The notes under the pieces were generated by a model. It had not been told where the DNA came from, did no database searches, and saw only the letters and a program-made list of their open reading frames with translations. A stretch of 64,000 nt of DNA from Lantana camara (taxonomy: Eukaryota > Streptophyta > Magnoliopsida > Lamiales > Verbenaceae): positions 39,848,501-39,912,500 of the forward strand of contig CM074865.1 in the NCBI GenBank assembly GCA_037501455.1, written 5' to 3'. This document shows positions 36,714-47,556 of this stretch, piece after piece. The translations under genes and the position numbers were made by a program. Positions within the stretch are counted from its first letter, which is position 1; each line of letters opens with the position of its first letter.

Positions 36714-36725
36714 TGGTATCAGAGC
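36714..36725 (+). other. Primer-binding site
   Basis: TGGTATCAGAGC, complementary to initiator tRNA-Met, starts eight bases after the LTR end at 36706. Confidence 0.92.
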
Positions 36726-38483
36726 CCGGTTGCAAAACCGAGGTTCTAGTGTCGTGTCGTGTCGAGTCTAGGTCATACGGCGTAGGAATTACTTGGTAAT
36801 CTGAGAGTCTTGCATATTATTTGAAATTACTTGGCTACTTGGACTCTTTGAATTACCTGAAATACTTGATAGCTTATACTTTGTATTAATTCATGTTATT
36901 AAGTGCCAGTTGAGTGATCTAGAATTGCTGGAAATTAAGTGATCAACGTGTTTTATTTTAAATATTGATGAATTACTTGTTGCATTTTATATTAAATTCC
37001 CGTTATCGATACTAATTATGTGACAACTATGTAACATGAGCACGTCTTATCCGCATGCATTTAGTTTCAATCGAGTTGTGAGTGACAGGTTTCGAGAAAT
37101 ATATAAATCAAGGCCGGAGGATTTTGAAATATTAAGAGACTGATCAACTGCTCGAACCAAGTGCAATTCGGCCAACAATGAATGGACGCTGGAATCGAGC
37201 CTAACCATTTTTACGGTGCCAGGTTCTTCAATGCATTCATAAGCACGTGCATCATAATTGTTAATTAAATTGCTCTTATCACGGAATATTGTTATAGATG
37301 TTACTGAAATTACCTACTTGATGCACAAATTATATGCCTAAATTAGTTGAAGCATTTAAATTGTTTTACTTACAAGGATATTTTTAAATTAATACAAATG
37401 TTCCAACATGTCGCACTTAAATTGCTAATAGGTATGGGATGTGCATTGACACTCTAATCATCATGCATTATTTAGCGGTTATTGTCAATAGACTTTTCGG
37501 ATGTTCTGCACAATCCTTGCCCCTATTTCTACAACTTGAATTTTAAGGAAGAGATTTTAAATCAGTGGGTACCACGGTGGTAACCGGGTAATTTGATTTG
37601 GATTGAGAGTTTAGCAAATTTTGGGGTTGTGAGAAGAAGTTGTTCGGGATTCGGTAAGAGCAGGAGGTGTGAAGTAGATATTGGAAAATTTTGGGAAACT
37701 AGAAAATGATGATAAGTTCAAGCAGATAAATGTTCAGTGGGTCTTTCAACCTTCAGGAATTGCGCAGTATTTTGGGAATTCTGTAAGGGTAGGAGAAAGA
37801 ACTTTCTTGTTTTGGATTAGGATGCTAGCTTGACAGATATCAACTTTAGAAGCAGTAGAGGGTAAATACAGGACATGGCATTTTCATGAATAGCAGAAGG
37901 GGTATAGGATATTGAAGAATTTTAAATATCAAATTAAAGTGGTGACAGTCAGGGAGCTTCAAGTTGAGTATGTTGATAACGGAAAGAATTAGAAGAGAAT
38001 CATCAATCAAAATCTTGATTAATAACAAGTGAAACGAGAAAAAGGGGTACGGGAATCAAGTCAGCAGAGAAGGTTGCAAGTGAGAAAAGAACTTAGAAAA
38101 TCTCCATTTTCTTAAGGGGGGGAGAGCCGGTCTGGAAGTAAACTTAACCCAGAAGCTAGATAGTACTCGGGAAAATTGGAATTTTGAGAGAATCAATTCT
38201 TCCTGGAAACCTCTATCAGAACCGAGTGGAAGAAGTCTCCAATAAGTTAAGCTTTCCTCCCTCTTACACAAAGAAAAGTCCCATCATCGACAGTACCTTT
38301 GTTCTATCATTATTTTCAGGAAAGTGGGTACACTATCTGCAATCCTCCGACAACCTCAGGATATCATTTGACTCAGTAAATAGAAAAGGATTCAGTTTGG
38401 GCGATATCCGGAACCAATCTCAAGTTTTGATAGGTTAACTCCGACAAGAGTTTTCTTACGAAGTTGTTACTTGTACCCTAGAG

Positions 38484-38768
38484 ATGTTTGGGAATGCTCG
38501 TCATGCTTTCATTCGTGTGGTTGCCATCGCCTCCATGAATACATCAGTCTACTATGAACCCTTCAGAGAGATGGAAGTTCGAGTGATCCTCTCTTTCAAG
38601 ATATTTCGTGGAATTGTGGGGTATGTTATCAAATTTCAGGGGCCAAAGGAAGACGTTTCACTAGGACCTGATTCTTTCAGTTTCTATGCAAGTGTGCTTG
38701 CTGAATTACTCTCACGGGATGACAACCTTGGTTCCTCTATTGCAAATATCCGCCGTATTGTTAACTAA
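38484..38768 (+). CDS. Hypothetical 94-residue protein in the LARD-like interior
   Basis: An open frame of 94 codons starts with ATG and ends with TAA at 38766-38768. The composition is balanced (mixed aliphatic, acidic and basic residues; no repeats), unlike the AT-driven frames around it. It contains YYEPFREMEVRVIL and a C-terminal SIANIRRIV. I do not recognise the family, and there is no gag, zinc knuckle or protease motif. An 84-codon frame just upstream (38184-38438) may be part of the same decayed gene. It could be a captured host fragment or a relic of an ancestral element gene. Coding status is uncertain. Confidence 0.25.
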   Translation: MFGNARHAFIRVVAIASMNTSVYYEPFREMEVRVILSFKIFRGIVGYVIKFQGPKEDVSLGPDSFSFYASVLAELLSRDDNLGSSIANIRRIVN

Positions 38769-39479
38769 GGGAGTAAGAGCTCAACTTTCAGATTGCAAAC
38801 AAGAAGTCAGGAATGTTGCTTCGGGAAAAGGTTTACTTTAATTACCGAGGTCTGAGAAATGGTAACACCTGTTTACTCTGCTCGTTGGACAAGAGCTTGC
38901 TTGGAACACAAAGTCAGTCTTTTAAGCTTGAACGGGCAATTACACTCTAACAAGAATATCAGGTTGTTCTCAATTCTGGAATCGGAAAGTAAATGTGAAA
39001 ATCAATACAAGAATGGTTCAACCGGCAAATCTGTAGTTCAGACGGGTCTGAAGATGTGGTGATTAATGATGATTTACGGATTATGTTAGAAAATAGCACA
39101 ATGGCAGAAATGGCTATCAAGAATGGTAATATCGAACCGTAGTGGTGCAAAGCGGGAAAATCTCACCTAAAGAATCAAGTATTCAACCGAATTCATTCAG
39201 TCCCAGAATTTCAATCCTCGGTGAACGGTACACCTAATCATGCATATCACGTGCATTATTCATTTCTCGTTATCATTATCTTGCTATTTTTATACCTGAA
39301 TCCTTATTTATTATTAATTGTTGATTATTTTATTATCATTATTAGTCTTGCATATGAATCCTTGTTTATTATTAATTGTAATGTGAACAATTATTTGCAT
39401 AAATGATAATTTTACTTGATCCTTGTGTGGTAAGTGTTAATATTTGTCTAAGTACTTGCTTGAATTTTTATTCGTGTGC

Positions 39480-39590
39480 GTGAGAGACGGGGATTTTCTC
39501 AGGGTTGTCAGGAGACGGGGTTCTCTTATTACTTGCTCGAGAGACGGGGCTCTCTCGTTAATTGCTTGAGAGACGGGGCACTCTCAGTAT
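39480..39590 (+). repeat. Short tandem repeats (GAGACGGGG type)
   Basis: Four units with GAGACGGGGxxTCTC and TTGCTTGAGAGA-like links, each about 28-32 bp, lie 240 bp before the 3' LTR. Each unit can fold (GAGAG..CTCTC). Confidence 0.75.
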
Positions 39591-39817
39591 TTTCCACTAC
39601 TTGTCAAGTTGTTATAGTGGAAGGGTAGATTTTCTTACAAGTGTTTAGGCTCCGGAAAGTTGAGGGTCGTGATTTCCCATCTTGGCGGATCTTGTGGATC
39701 AAAGACCTCTTTCGAACTAATCCCTGACGGGGAGTAGCTAACCCGCGTGGGATGAACACGTAAGAGCCAATTAAATTCCAGGAATTCGGGACAATGAATC
39801 CGAGGACGGATTCTCTT

Positions 39818-39830
39818 AAGGGGGGGAGAA
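39818..39830 (+). other. Polypurine tract
   Basis: AAGGGGGGGAGAA, immediately upstream of the 3' LTR at 39832. Confidence 0.9.
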
Positions 39831-40769
39831 TTGTAACGCCCCAATTTCAGGTACGCTCGACACGTGTGAGTTTCGAGCGTTAGGATTTTATTTTGTTAAT
39901 TTTGTTTATTCAGTTCAAACGTGCAATATTAATTTTTATAAAATATGTACAACATGATTGTGTGAAAATTATATGATATTCATTGCAATATGAGAATTCT
40001 AGTATGCACGGAATTTAATTGTTACATGAGTAAATCGTCCAATTTGACATAATTACCAAATTGTCCTTAAATGCTTATTTCTTCCAATTGAGGGACCTAA
40101 TTGCATGAAAACCTTTTGGACTTAATTGATCACTTTCCAAACCTTTTATACTCAATTGCATGACTTATAAAACTTGGGGGGATTGGATTATAATATTGCA
40201 TATTTCCTTATATATATCGTTATATACACATCTCTTCCTCAATCATCTTCATTCCATTTTGCCAATCATCTCTTTCTCTCTCGGTACTCACTCAAGAAGG
40301 AAAGGAAATGGAGAAATCATCATCTTCAAGCTAGAATTTGTTAGGGAAATTCATGATTCAAGCTTAAGCATCCATGATCATCCATCTTTCTTCCTCCAAG
40401 TTCATGTAAGTGGAGATATAGGATTTCTTGAATTAACATGTGAAGCTAAGGTTCATGAATTGAATGTGATATGTTGTGTATGAGTTGTTAGAAATATGAT
40501 TACATAGTTATAGCTTGAAATGCATGCTTAAATCTTGAGGTTTATGGGATTACATGATGAATTTATATATATGCTCAAGTTGGAGATTATGATGATTAAA
40601 GCAGGGATTGTGTGTTTATATTGGGTGTTATCGCACTATATGCATATATACATGTTCCCCTTCATGAATTATAACATATAGGATTGAAATATGTGAGTTT
40701 GAGGTGAATTGGGAGCTTGGCCGTAGCTCCCCTGTTCTTCTCCCCTGTTTTCTGAACCTTCTATGTAAC

Positions 40770-40966
40770 GGGAAAGGCCGTTCCCGCCCCCTTTGCAATT
40801 GGGGAACAGCCGTTCCCATTGTTTGAATAGTGTGTCAGGCGGCGAGGACGGGAACGCCCGTTCCCACTTTGTCTCACAGACGGGAACGGTCGTTCCCATC
40901 TTCGGGGAGCCCGACAGCGGGAACGGCCATTCCCATTTTGAGCTGAAACCAGGAACAGCCGTTCCC
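40770..40966. repeat. Palindrome array, second LTR copy
   Basis: The same six palindromes as at 35015-35211, offset 5755 bp, with no change inside any palindrome that I could see. Confidence 0.92.
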
Positions 40967-41215
40967 AGCTCTCTGGTAGTGCAGAAACTTTCTGCATAAA
41001 AATGGAATTTTGGGACGTCGTTCCAATGGCTTATTTGATCCCGAATTGCTATTATATGATTGATTATATGTCGAAACAACATGTTTTTATGCTACATTAT
41101 GTATTGCTCGATGTCTCGTATATGATCACGCCGTGCGCCGTTATATGGAATAATATGCTAGAATTGTGGTCTCATGCACGTACATTGTTCCGTTTCTTGT
41201 TCATTTTTTCTCCAG

Positions 41216-41275
41216 GGCGGAGATTGTGGATCATGAGCATGTTCACGCATTCACGAGTCGTGTGTCGCCTGTCAG
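41216..41275 (+). other. Predicted LTR mini-exon, second copy
   Basis: Identical to 35461-35520, with the same CTCCAG acceptor and GTCAG/GTGAGG donor. Confidence 0.5.
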
Positions 41276-42466
41276 GTGAGGTTCAATTTCTAGTTATATA
41301 GAACCCGTATAACCTCTAAGTGACTGTTTTAACCAAAAGGTATTTATAGTTATATTTTCATGAAATCATTTATCGTTCCAAGTTATATTATTGTTCATTA
41401 ATCAAGCAAGTAAAGCATGTTAATGTTCACGCATCAAAGCATGCCATGTTCATGAATGCAAGCAAGTGTGTTTTCTTGGCCAGGTCCTCCTTAGTGGGGG
41501 CGCTGGATTGGTTTTCGTGCCAATGATTGTCCGTCCAATCACAAGATGAACAATACCCTACCGTGTACGTGTGTTCTCTTGGCCAGGTTCTCCTCAGTGA
41601 GGGCGCTGGACTGGTCTTGCCAGTGGTTGTCCGTCCAACCACAAGAAGAACAAAAGCCTATGGTGTACCCGTGTTCTCCTGGCCAGGTTCTCCTTAGGGA
41701 GGGCGCTGGGCTGGTTTTCGAGCTGGTGGTTATCCGTCCAACCACAGGAGAAACAACCCATCGTGTTACAAGCAAGCCATGTAGTGATTGCATGATTTCC
41801 ATTCCATGCGCATGTTATATGACTGCATGATAATTGAATTGCGTGATCACTTAATGATTAACAAGCAAACAAGTATGTTTATCGATTGCATGAAAAGAAC
41901 AAGAACTTAATATTGATAGTTGTATTCTCGGGCGAAGTTAAATTATTATTGAACTTGTATATTTATCATTTATGAACCTTTACCCGAGAGTATGACTTGC
42001 GTGTTATCTGCGCTAAAATATATTTAAACCCCTCACTCGGTCTTCACAGACTGACACCTCCACCTTTCAGGTTACTGCAGGTGCGTGCTAGGCGGGAGTT
42101 GAGTCGAGTCGAGTTCAGTTCATGTAGTCTTGACATCCGTGGTTCGTGTATTTATTTGTTATGGAATTGTAGTTATTGTTATTGTTAAATTGGAGATGAT
42201 AATGTATTGATATGATAAGTTAGAATATATTTGTTTGGAAAACGAGAAAAGACATGAAGGATAAATGGAAATAAGTGATAGTGGTTACATTATGCTTCCG
42301 CTTTATCTTATTGCACGTTTTAGTTATCCCGCCTAGCTTGTCGAGTATTGCATTGTCACCCGTTCGCTATAGTTTTGATTTCTGTATGGACTTTCCATTT
42401 CATACGTGGATCGAGACTATAGTGCGGGGGTGTGGCACCTCCACGTGTAAGGGGTGCTACAAGTGC

Positions 42467-42836
42467 GGACCCAACTCCACTTGCTCAGACTAATTATAAT
42501 GCAAATGTATAACAATTGCTATTAGATTTTGTTACTTTTCTTAAAATTTATGTTAATTATAAGGTATAATATACAATATAAATCATTAAAATATGTCATA
42601 TTTGTTTAGTAGTATGATATATTATACTTAAAGTACATACATTATAATTAAAATACAGAAGTGTATATTTTTAACAATGCTTAATGCAATTATTTACGGA
42701 TATATAGGATTATATTTAATATAAAATTATATTTGAAAAATACTTATATTTAGACTTAATATAATAAGTGTTTAAAATTAAGGTATGAATATGTTATTGT
42801 TGTTATATATATAAAAAAAACCTCATTATATAAACA
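42467..42836. other. CACTA interior, right part
   Basis: Very AT-rich sequence with no gene. It resumes the CACTA body after the nested retroelement and leads into the SINE-like block. Confidence 0.65.
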
Positions 42837-43023
42837 ATGAAGCTAGCCGAGTTGGTTGGGAGTCCAACCTTGTTCCCTGGAGACCCAGGTTCAAATCTTG
42901 ACTTACACAAATTATTCAAAATAATTATGAGCCACCTTAGGGCTGGCTCGGTGGGGTTGGGCTGGTACGACCCTGGTGGTGTGTCGAACCAGGGTGGTTG
43001 GGGGCTCTTGGGCCCCACAAATG
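42837..43023 (+). mobile_element. Probable tRNA-derived SINE
   Basis: About 187 bp begins with an RNA polymerase III-type promoter: box A TAGCCGAGTTGG (42844-42855) and box B GGTTCAAATCT (42888-42898), 32 bp apart. A GC-rich body follows, ending GGGCCCCAC before AT-rich sequence. A clean target duplication was not found, and the 5' end does not fold as a full tRNA, which argues for a SINE rather than a tRNA gene. Confidence 0.6.
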
Positions 43024-43059
43024 AATTTTTAATTTATTAATTTGAATTTTACCTTTTGC

Positions 43060-43443
43060 AACGAATTTTGCAACGAAAATTCCATTGCAAAAAAGCAAAA
43101 ACTTAATTAATTATCAGTTGGTCCGCAACGAAAAATCCGTTGCTAAATCTGTTACTAAAAAATTCGTTGCTAAATCCCTTGCTAATTTCTATGGTTAGTA
43201 ATTCGTTGCTAAATCCGTTGCTATAAATTTGTTGCTAATTCCGTTGCTAATATCCGTTGCTAATTCCGTTGCTAATATCCGTTGCTAATAATTCATTACT
43301 AAATCCGTTGCTATGGATTAGCCATGAGGGTTATAGCAACAGAAAATTTTCGTTGCTAAATTCGTTGCTAAAGCCTAATCCGTTGCTAATTTGGCCAAAA
43401 TCCGTTGCTAAATCCGTCGCTATAAGACGTTTTTCTTGTAGTG
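43060..43443. repeat. CACTA right subterminal repeats and terminus
   Basis: More than ten copies of the TCCGTTGCTAA unit lead to the terminal CGTTTTTCTTGTAGTG. The left end carries the same unit in palindromic pairs. Confidence 0.88.
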
Positions 43444-43446
43444 TGG

Positions 43447-43850
43447 GTCGTTCCGGACTAAGTTTAATCATGATCTTATGATTGATGGGTTCTGATTAAC
43501 GCCTGAGTAAATATGGATGTCGCACGAGTCGTGGGTCCATATTGAAAGATGGGTGATGAAAAACTATTACTGAGAGTTCCATAGTGATGGAATAGGCAAG
43601 TTGTACCTACTTGAGGCTTTATTGAGGATGTCCGTGAGTCGTGGCTCCAAGATAAAGTGTTTGGGATCTCAGTACCCGTTGGGAAAATAGGTTTCCTCTA
43701 AGATCGTTGAGATTTTAAGATCTTCTAAAAAAAGTGAGAGCTACATATGATTAAAAGACCTAAATCCTATGTATTACGTTATTATTCTACATGCTCACAT
43801 CTTCTCTGCTTAGCATTTAGGTTGTAGTTCTGTGATTCTCTACAATATGA
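43447..43850 (+). other. Old Copia leader, segment 3
   Basis: It continues from 32325 without loss (GATCTTATGATTGATGGG is shared with the young copy). Two further copies of the repeated leader motif occur at 43519 and 43630. The gag start region follows at about 43850. Confidence 0.85.
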
Positions 43851-46644
43851 AATGCAAACCCATTTGTATCCATCCTTATGTCAAACAAGTTGACTAAGTC
43901 CTAACTAACTCTAATTGGCTTCGGATCCTAAAATTCATTTTAGATTCCGAAAAGAGAACGGTGTTCTCTATAGGACGATATTCTCACTTGTGAAAATTCG
44001 ACCCGACCTAAAAGAGAAGCAACCTAAGGTGAATGGATTTTTCGAAACCACTTAAGAGCAATTAACCACCTCATAAAATTGTTACAAGGTATAACATTAT
44101 GAAATTGTTCCATATTCCAATGAGGAAACAAGTGCATACGAACAAGGCCTGAAGATCTTATTTGAAGATCTTGTGGTCTCGATCATCAATAGAGAAAAGA
44201 GTTCTCAATGCACTGATTGCTCACATTGCTTCCACCATCACCTAACCCCTTTATGCTCAACTAGAATGATGCCATTGTAGCATAGTCAATCATTTAGTTG
44301 ATCGCGGTTGAGAGCATCCTTAAGAAGACTAAAAGGTTATGATGGTTATGATGGTTAATTCTTCTTCTAAACCCACTAAGGTAAAGGCTTGAAGGCCTAA
44401 AGAAGAAGAAACCCTTAAAGCCAATGGATGGACAAATAAAGTGTTACGCCCAAAAAGACACTAGAAATCAAATAGGACGTTTGCTTCTAAAGTAGCATAT
44501 AAGGAGCTTGAAAGGGAACTGCAAAGAGTATGGGTACTCTGAAAGGTTATCTCGTTTAGTAATTCTAGTAGGAATAGGATTCACAAGTTTTGAGTTAATT
44601 CTGCATAATCCGTTGTGCAAAATTCGAAGCACTAATGTTCTGAACATACAACAAGATAACAAAAGTAAGTAAGATAACAATGTTTCAAGAGAACTTTAGC
44701 ACGTTAAGATACAAAAGGATTAGTGAGTTAGACATCTTAGGATCATTCTACGAAAATGAACCCACAGAATTGACTTCTTGTTAATCCTGTCTTAAGGGAA
44801 AACGTTCCCAAAACCCCGTTTACATGAACCATGGAAGCGTGATAAACACAATGGATCTCGATCCATATTGATATTTATCTATTGCTCACTGTAAGCACTA
44901 GATACAATCATCAGATCAATCATTATGAATGAGTGTACTTGATGAAGTACAAACGCGAAACTTATATGAAATTCTTGGAATTTCAAAAGGAGGTTAGGAA
45001 CTTAAGTAATCATAAGGTATGAATAACTTGATTTGATCGGGATGATGTTGAATACCTTAGTGACTAATTCCTTTGTCATCTTAGAGATAATAGGATTATC
45101 TCTCAGTAAACTAGTTCAAGAACACCTTGGTGTTTCTGAATGAAGAAACAAGATCTTATAGGATATGGTTCGTTCCATCACAAGCTTTACTTACTTATAT
45201 TCATTTTAGGAATAAACCCCTAGAATATGCAGTTAGAGATTTCGAATCGAGTACCTTCCAAAATCGGTCCTTTAATTACACTATGAAATGTGGCACTCTA
45301 AAATTCCTTGATTATTCTTATCCGACAATTTAGGAGAATCCTCTTAAGTGAAGAGGATAGTGGGAGATGAGCTTGAAACGAGTTAAAGTTTACACAACAA
45401 TATAGGATATTGTTTCTGTAATTCTCTTGAATAAAATTTATTTGTTTCAAAGAATGTACCTTTCTTAAGAAATTGTTCCTATAAGACAAGAAAGGCAAGT
45501 AGGCAGACCTCAAAGAAATTTGAGGATAAATATCCCACACCACATATAAGAAATGAGCCCATCTGATAAAACTAAGCCAAATTTTAGAGCAAGTACACGT
45601 GTGAAAACCCTCCTCTTATGATGCGTTTTTGAACGCATGCCTAGATAGCCTATGGATTACTTATGAGCAGGCACTATCAGATTTGGAATCTGAGTAGTGT
45701 AAACAAGCCTTAAAATTTGAGATGGATTCCATATGCTCAAACCATGTTTTGACCTTGGTTGATCCACCTGATAGGATCAAGCTCATAGAGCTTGGAGTAA
45801 ATGGAAAACATTACAACCTTTTTGACAGTTGAAATGCTAAAGTCCCTTCGGATTGTATTTAGCATATCTTCATGTTTTAACTATGAGATATGATAAATGA
45901 ATATGAGAACTATCTTACTCAATACGAGATTGAAAGAGACTTAAATATGGTATTTCTATGAATCTCATAATCAGTGGAAGTATATATAAGGTATGCAAAC
46001 CCCGAGGTCAGCCTATGGATTGATGAAAGCTTCTGGGAGTTAGAAAAATTCGATTTCATAGGGTAGTCAAATCGTTTGACTCAGATGCAAGTCGAATAAG
46101 TCTCATGTGTACGCGTAAAAGTTAGTGATGTTAGATTCAACCTTTGGTACTTTAGATATGACATCCTTGTCATTAGGAATGCGAAGGATTACATGAAAGC
46201 TACCAAAATTTTGTTTAAGAAATAATTTGATGTGAAAGATCTTAGTGATTATTCTAAATTCTCGATATTTAGATCTATAGAAGATAGATTTAAGAGAATA
46301 AAAGGATTATCACAATCAAGTGCATAACCATGGTACTAAAAGGATTTTAGTATGGACAATGGAACATCTCTTTTGAAGAGTATGTGTCCTAAAATAACTT
46401 TGAGAAAGTTATAATGTCCAAAACCCCTTAAAAGAAGGGAGCATAATGTATGCAAAGTTATGTACAAAATTAGATATGGCGCAACACTAAGCGTAGTGGG
46501 CCGAATCTAATATGGCCTCATAAAAGGTTATTAGATTTCTATAAAGGATGTCCTCAAAGTACTTGAGAAGAAATAAGGATATGTATTAGTCACAGAGCCC
46601 AAAAAGATCTTATTATTGAAAGGATATTTTGATGTAATCGTTAC
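43851..46644 (+). pseudogene. Old Copia gag-pol remnant, part 1
   Basis: Heavily decayed gag-pol aligns piecewise with the young Copia. A degraded gag start (ATGCAAACCCATTTGTATCC, 43852-43871) comes first, with integrase-like stretches around 44760-45120 and reverse-transcriptase-like stretches around 45600-46400 (for example near 45720-45790 and 45980-46050). Many stops and indels are present and no frame exceeds about 80 codons. GTTAC at 46640-46644 is one TSD copy of the TRIM. The orientation is opposite to the young element. Confidence 0.8.
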
Positions 46645-47131
46645 TGTAAAGCTCAAAATGCTTGTTTCACATTGGTTGGGGTGGAGAACTAAGCCCACTT
46701 TATAAGTAGGTGGAAACCTCCCACTGTTGAGGCCTTTTCCTGGTTGGGCGCCTTGGGGCTTAAATTCCAGCGGGAGAAACAAAATCGTGAGGGTGCTGTC
46801 GCTTAGCCCACCAAAGCGGACAATATCGACAGGTGGGTTTTCGGGCTGTTACAAATGGTATCAGAGCCGGGACCCGGGCCGGTGTGCCAGCGAGGACGCT
46901 GGGCCCTTATTGGGGGGTGGACTGCAAAGCTCAAAGTGCTTGTCCCACATTAGTTGGGGAGGACAACTAAGCCCACTTTATAAGTGGGTGGAAACCTCCC
47001 ACTGTTGAGGCCTTTTCCTGGTTGGGCGACTTCGGGCTTAAATTCCAGCGGGAGAAACAAAAGCGTGAGGGTGGTGTCGCTTAGCCCACTAAAGCGGACA
47101 ATATCGACAAGTGGGTTTTCGGGCTGTTACA
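46645..47131 (+). mobile_element. TRIM retrotransposon, TSD GTTAC
   Basis: Two 209-bp LTRs (46645-46853 and 46923-47131; start TGTAAAGCTC or TGCAAAGCTC, end GGCTGTTACA) flank a 69-bp interior. The interior holds the primer site TGGTATCAGAGCC (from 46856) and a GGGGGGTGGA polypurine tract. GTTAC lies on both sides (46640-46644, 47132-47136). The LTRs differ at about ten positions. The element is non-coding; a 93-codon frame across it is chance. No 5S rRNA-like promoter is present, so it is not a Cassandra-type TRIM. Confidence 0.95.
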
Positions 47132-47556
47132 GTTACATCAAACATAGATGATTGTAAATCATTGAAAGGATGCAATTTTCGCCTCAATGGCAAGGCAACG
47201 TGTTGTAAACGTTCCAAGCAGGAACGTTGCAAAATCTCGACTATTGTAGTTGAGTACTTAGTCGTATTAAATACTGCTAAGTTAAGTGTTTGGGTAAGAA
47301 ACTCCATCTAACTAGTTAGATGAAGTTCCTAGCATGAAACAACACCAATATCTTATCGTATGATTGAATGGATGGTTGCTCACGAAAGAGAACCAAGACC
47401 TCACCAAGAGACTGAACACATGATTACGAATCATTTTATAAGGAAAACGTGTTTCCTTAGAGATGTGTAAATAAGAGGGTTATACCAGCAAAGAACATAG
47501 CAAATCCACTTTGGAAACATCCAAAGTCAATAGGCTCTAAAAAATACATATTGAGA
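47132..47556 (+). pseudogene. Old Copia gag-pol remnant, part 2 (RNase H)
   Basis: A 66-codon frame (47111-47311) aligns with the young RNase H: NIDDCKSLKGC against LDDFKSMSGY, then a KRSKQ segment and an EYLV segment. Decayed sequence continues to 47551, where the solo LTR inserted (TSD TGAGA 47552-47556). Confidence 0.8.

Larger units (their letters stand above)
36726..39817 (+). other. Non-coding internal region of the LARD-like element
   Basis: No retroviral domains are present. Two adjacent short frames (38184-38438 and 38484-38768) are the only stretch with protein-like composition. A tandem-repeat block lies at 39480-39590, and a small hairpin (39796-39813) precedes the polypurine tract. 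Parts resemble the interior at 2298-5506. Confidence 0.75.
34078..42461 (+). mobile_element. Complete long-LTR non-autonomous retrotransposon (LARD-like), TSD AGTGC
   Basis: Two LTRs (2629 and 2630 bp) flank a 3.1-kb internal region with a tRNA-Met primer site and a polypurine tract, and AGTGC lies on both sides (34073-34077, 42462-42466). By eye the LTRs differ at about fifteen positions plus one single-base indel, so the insertion is recent. There is no gag, protease, reverse transcriptase or integrase. Large LTRs plus a non-coding interior fit the LARD class, which depends on proteins from a partner element. Confidence 0.93.
39832..42461 (+). repeat. 3' LTR of the LARD-like element
   Basis: Nearly identical to 34078-36706, with an extra A in the TCTGAACC stretch near 40755. 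It repeats every internal feature: TATA-like box and exon 1 (40208-40405), palindromes (40770-40966), mini-exon (41216-41275), three 101-bp repeats and the branch-point hairpin (about 42040-42051). Confidence 0.95.
32329..43443. mobile_element. Non-autonomous CACTA transposon, TSD TGG
   Basis: The termini are CACTACTAGAAAAACG and its counterpart CACTACAAGAAAAACG read in from the right edge; the inverted repeat covers 24 bp with one mismatch. The 3-bp TSD is TGG at 32326-32328 and 43444-43446. Both ends carry dense subterminal repeats. No transposase frame is present. Removing the retroelement at 34078-42461 leaves about 2.7 kb. The flanking sequence joins perfectly into Copia leader, which proves the boundaries. 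Confidence 0.95.

Noticed and set aside
42837..42905. A functional tRNA gene
   Set aside because: Box A and box B are present, but no acceptor stem can be closed and the homology continues into a SINE-like body.
46645..47131. Cassandra-type TRIM with a 5S rRNA promoter
   Set aside because: The 209-bp LTRs show no 5S-like internal control region.
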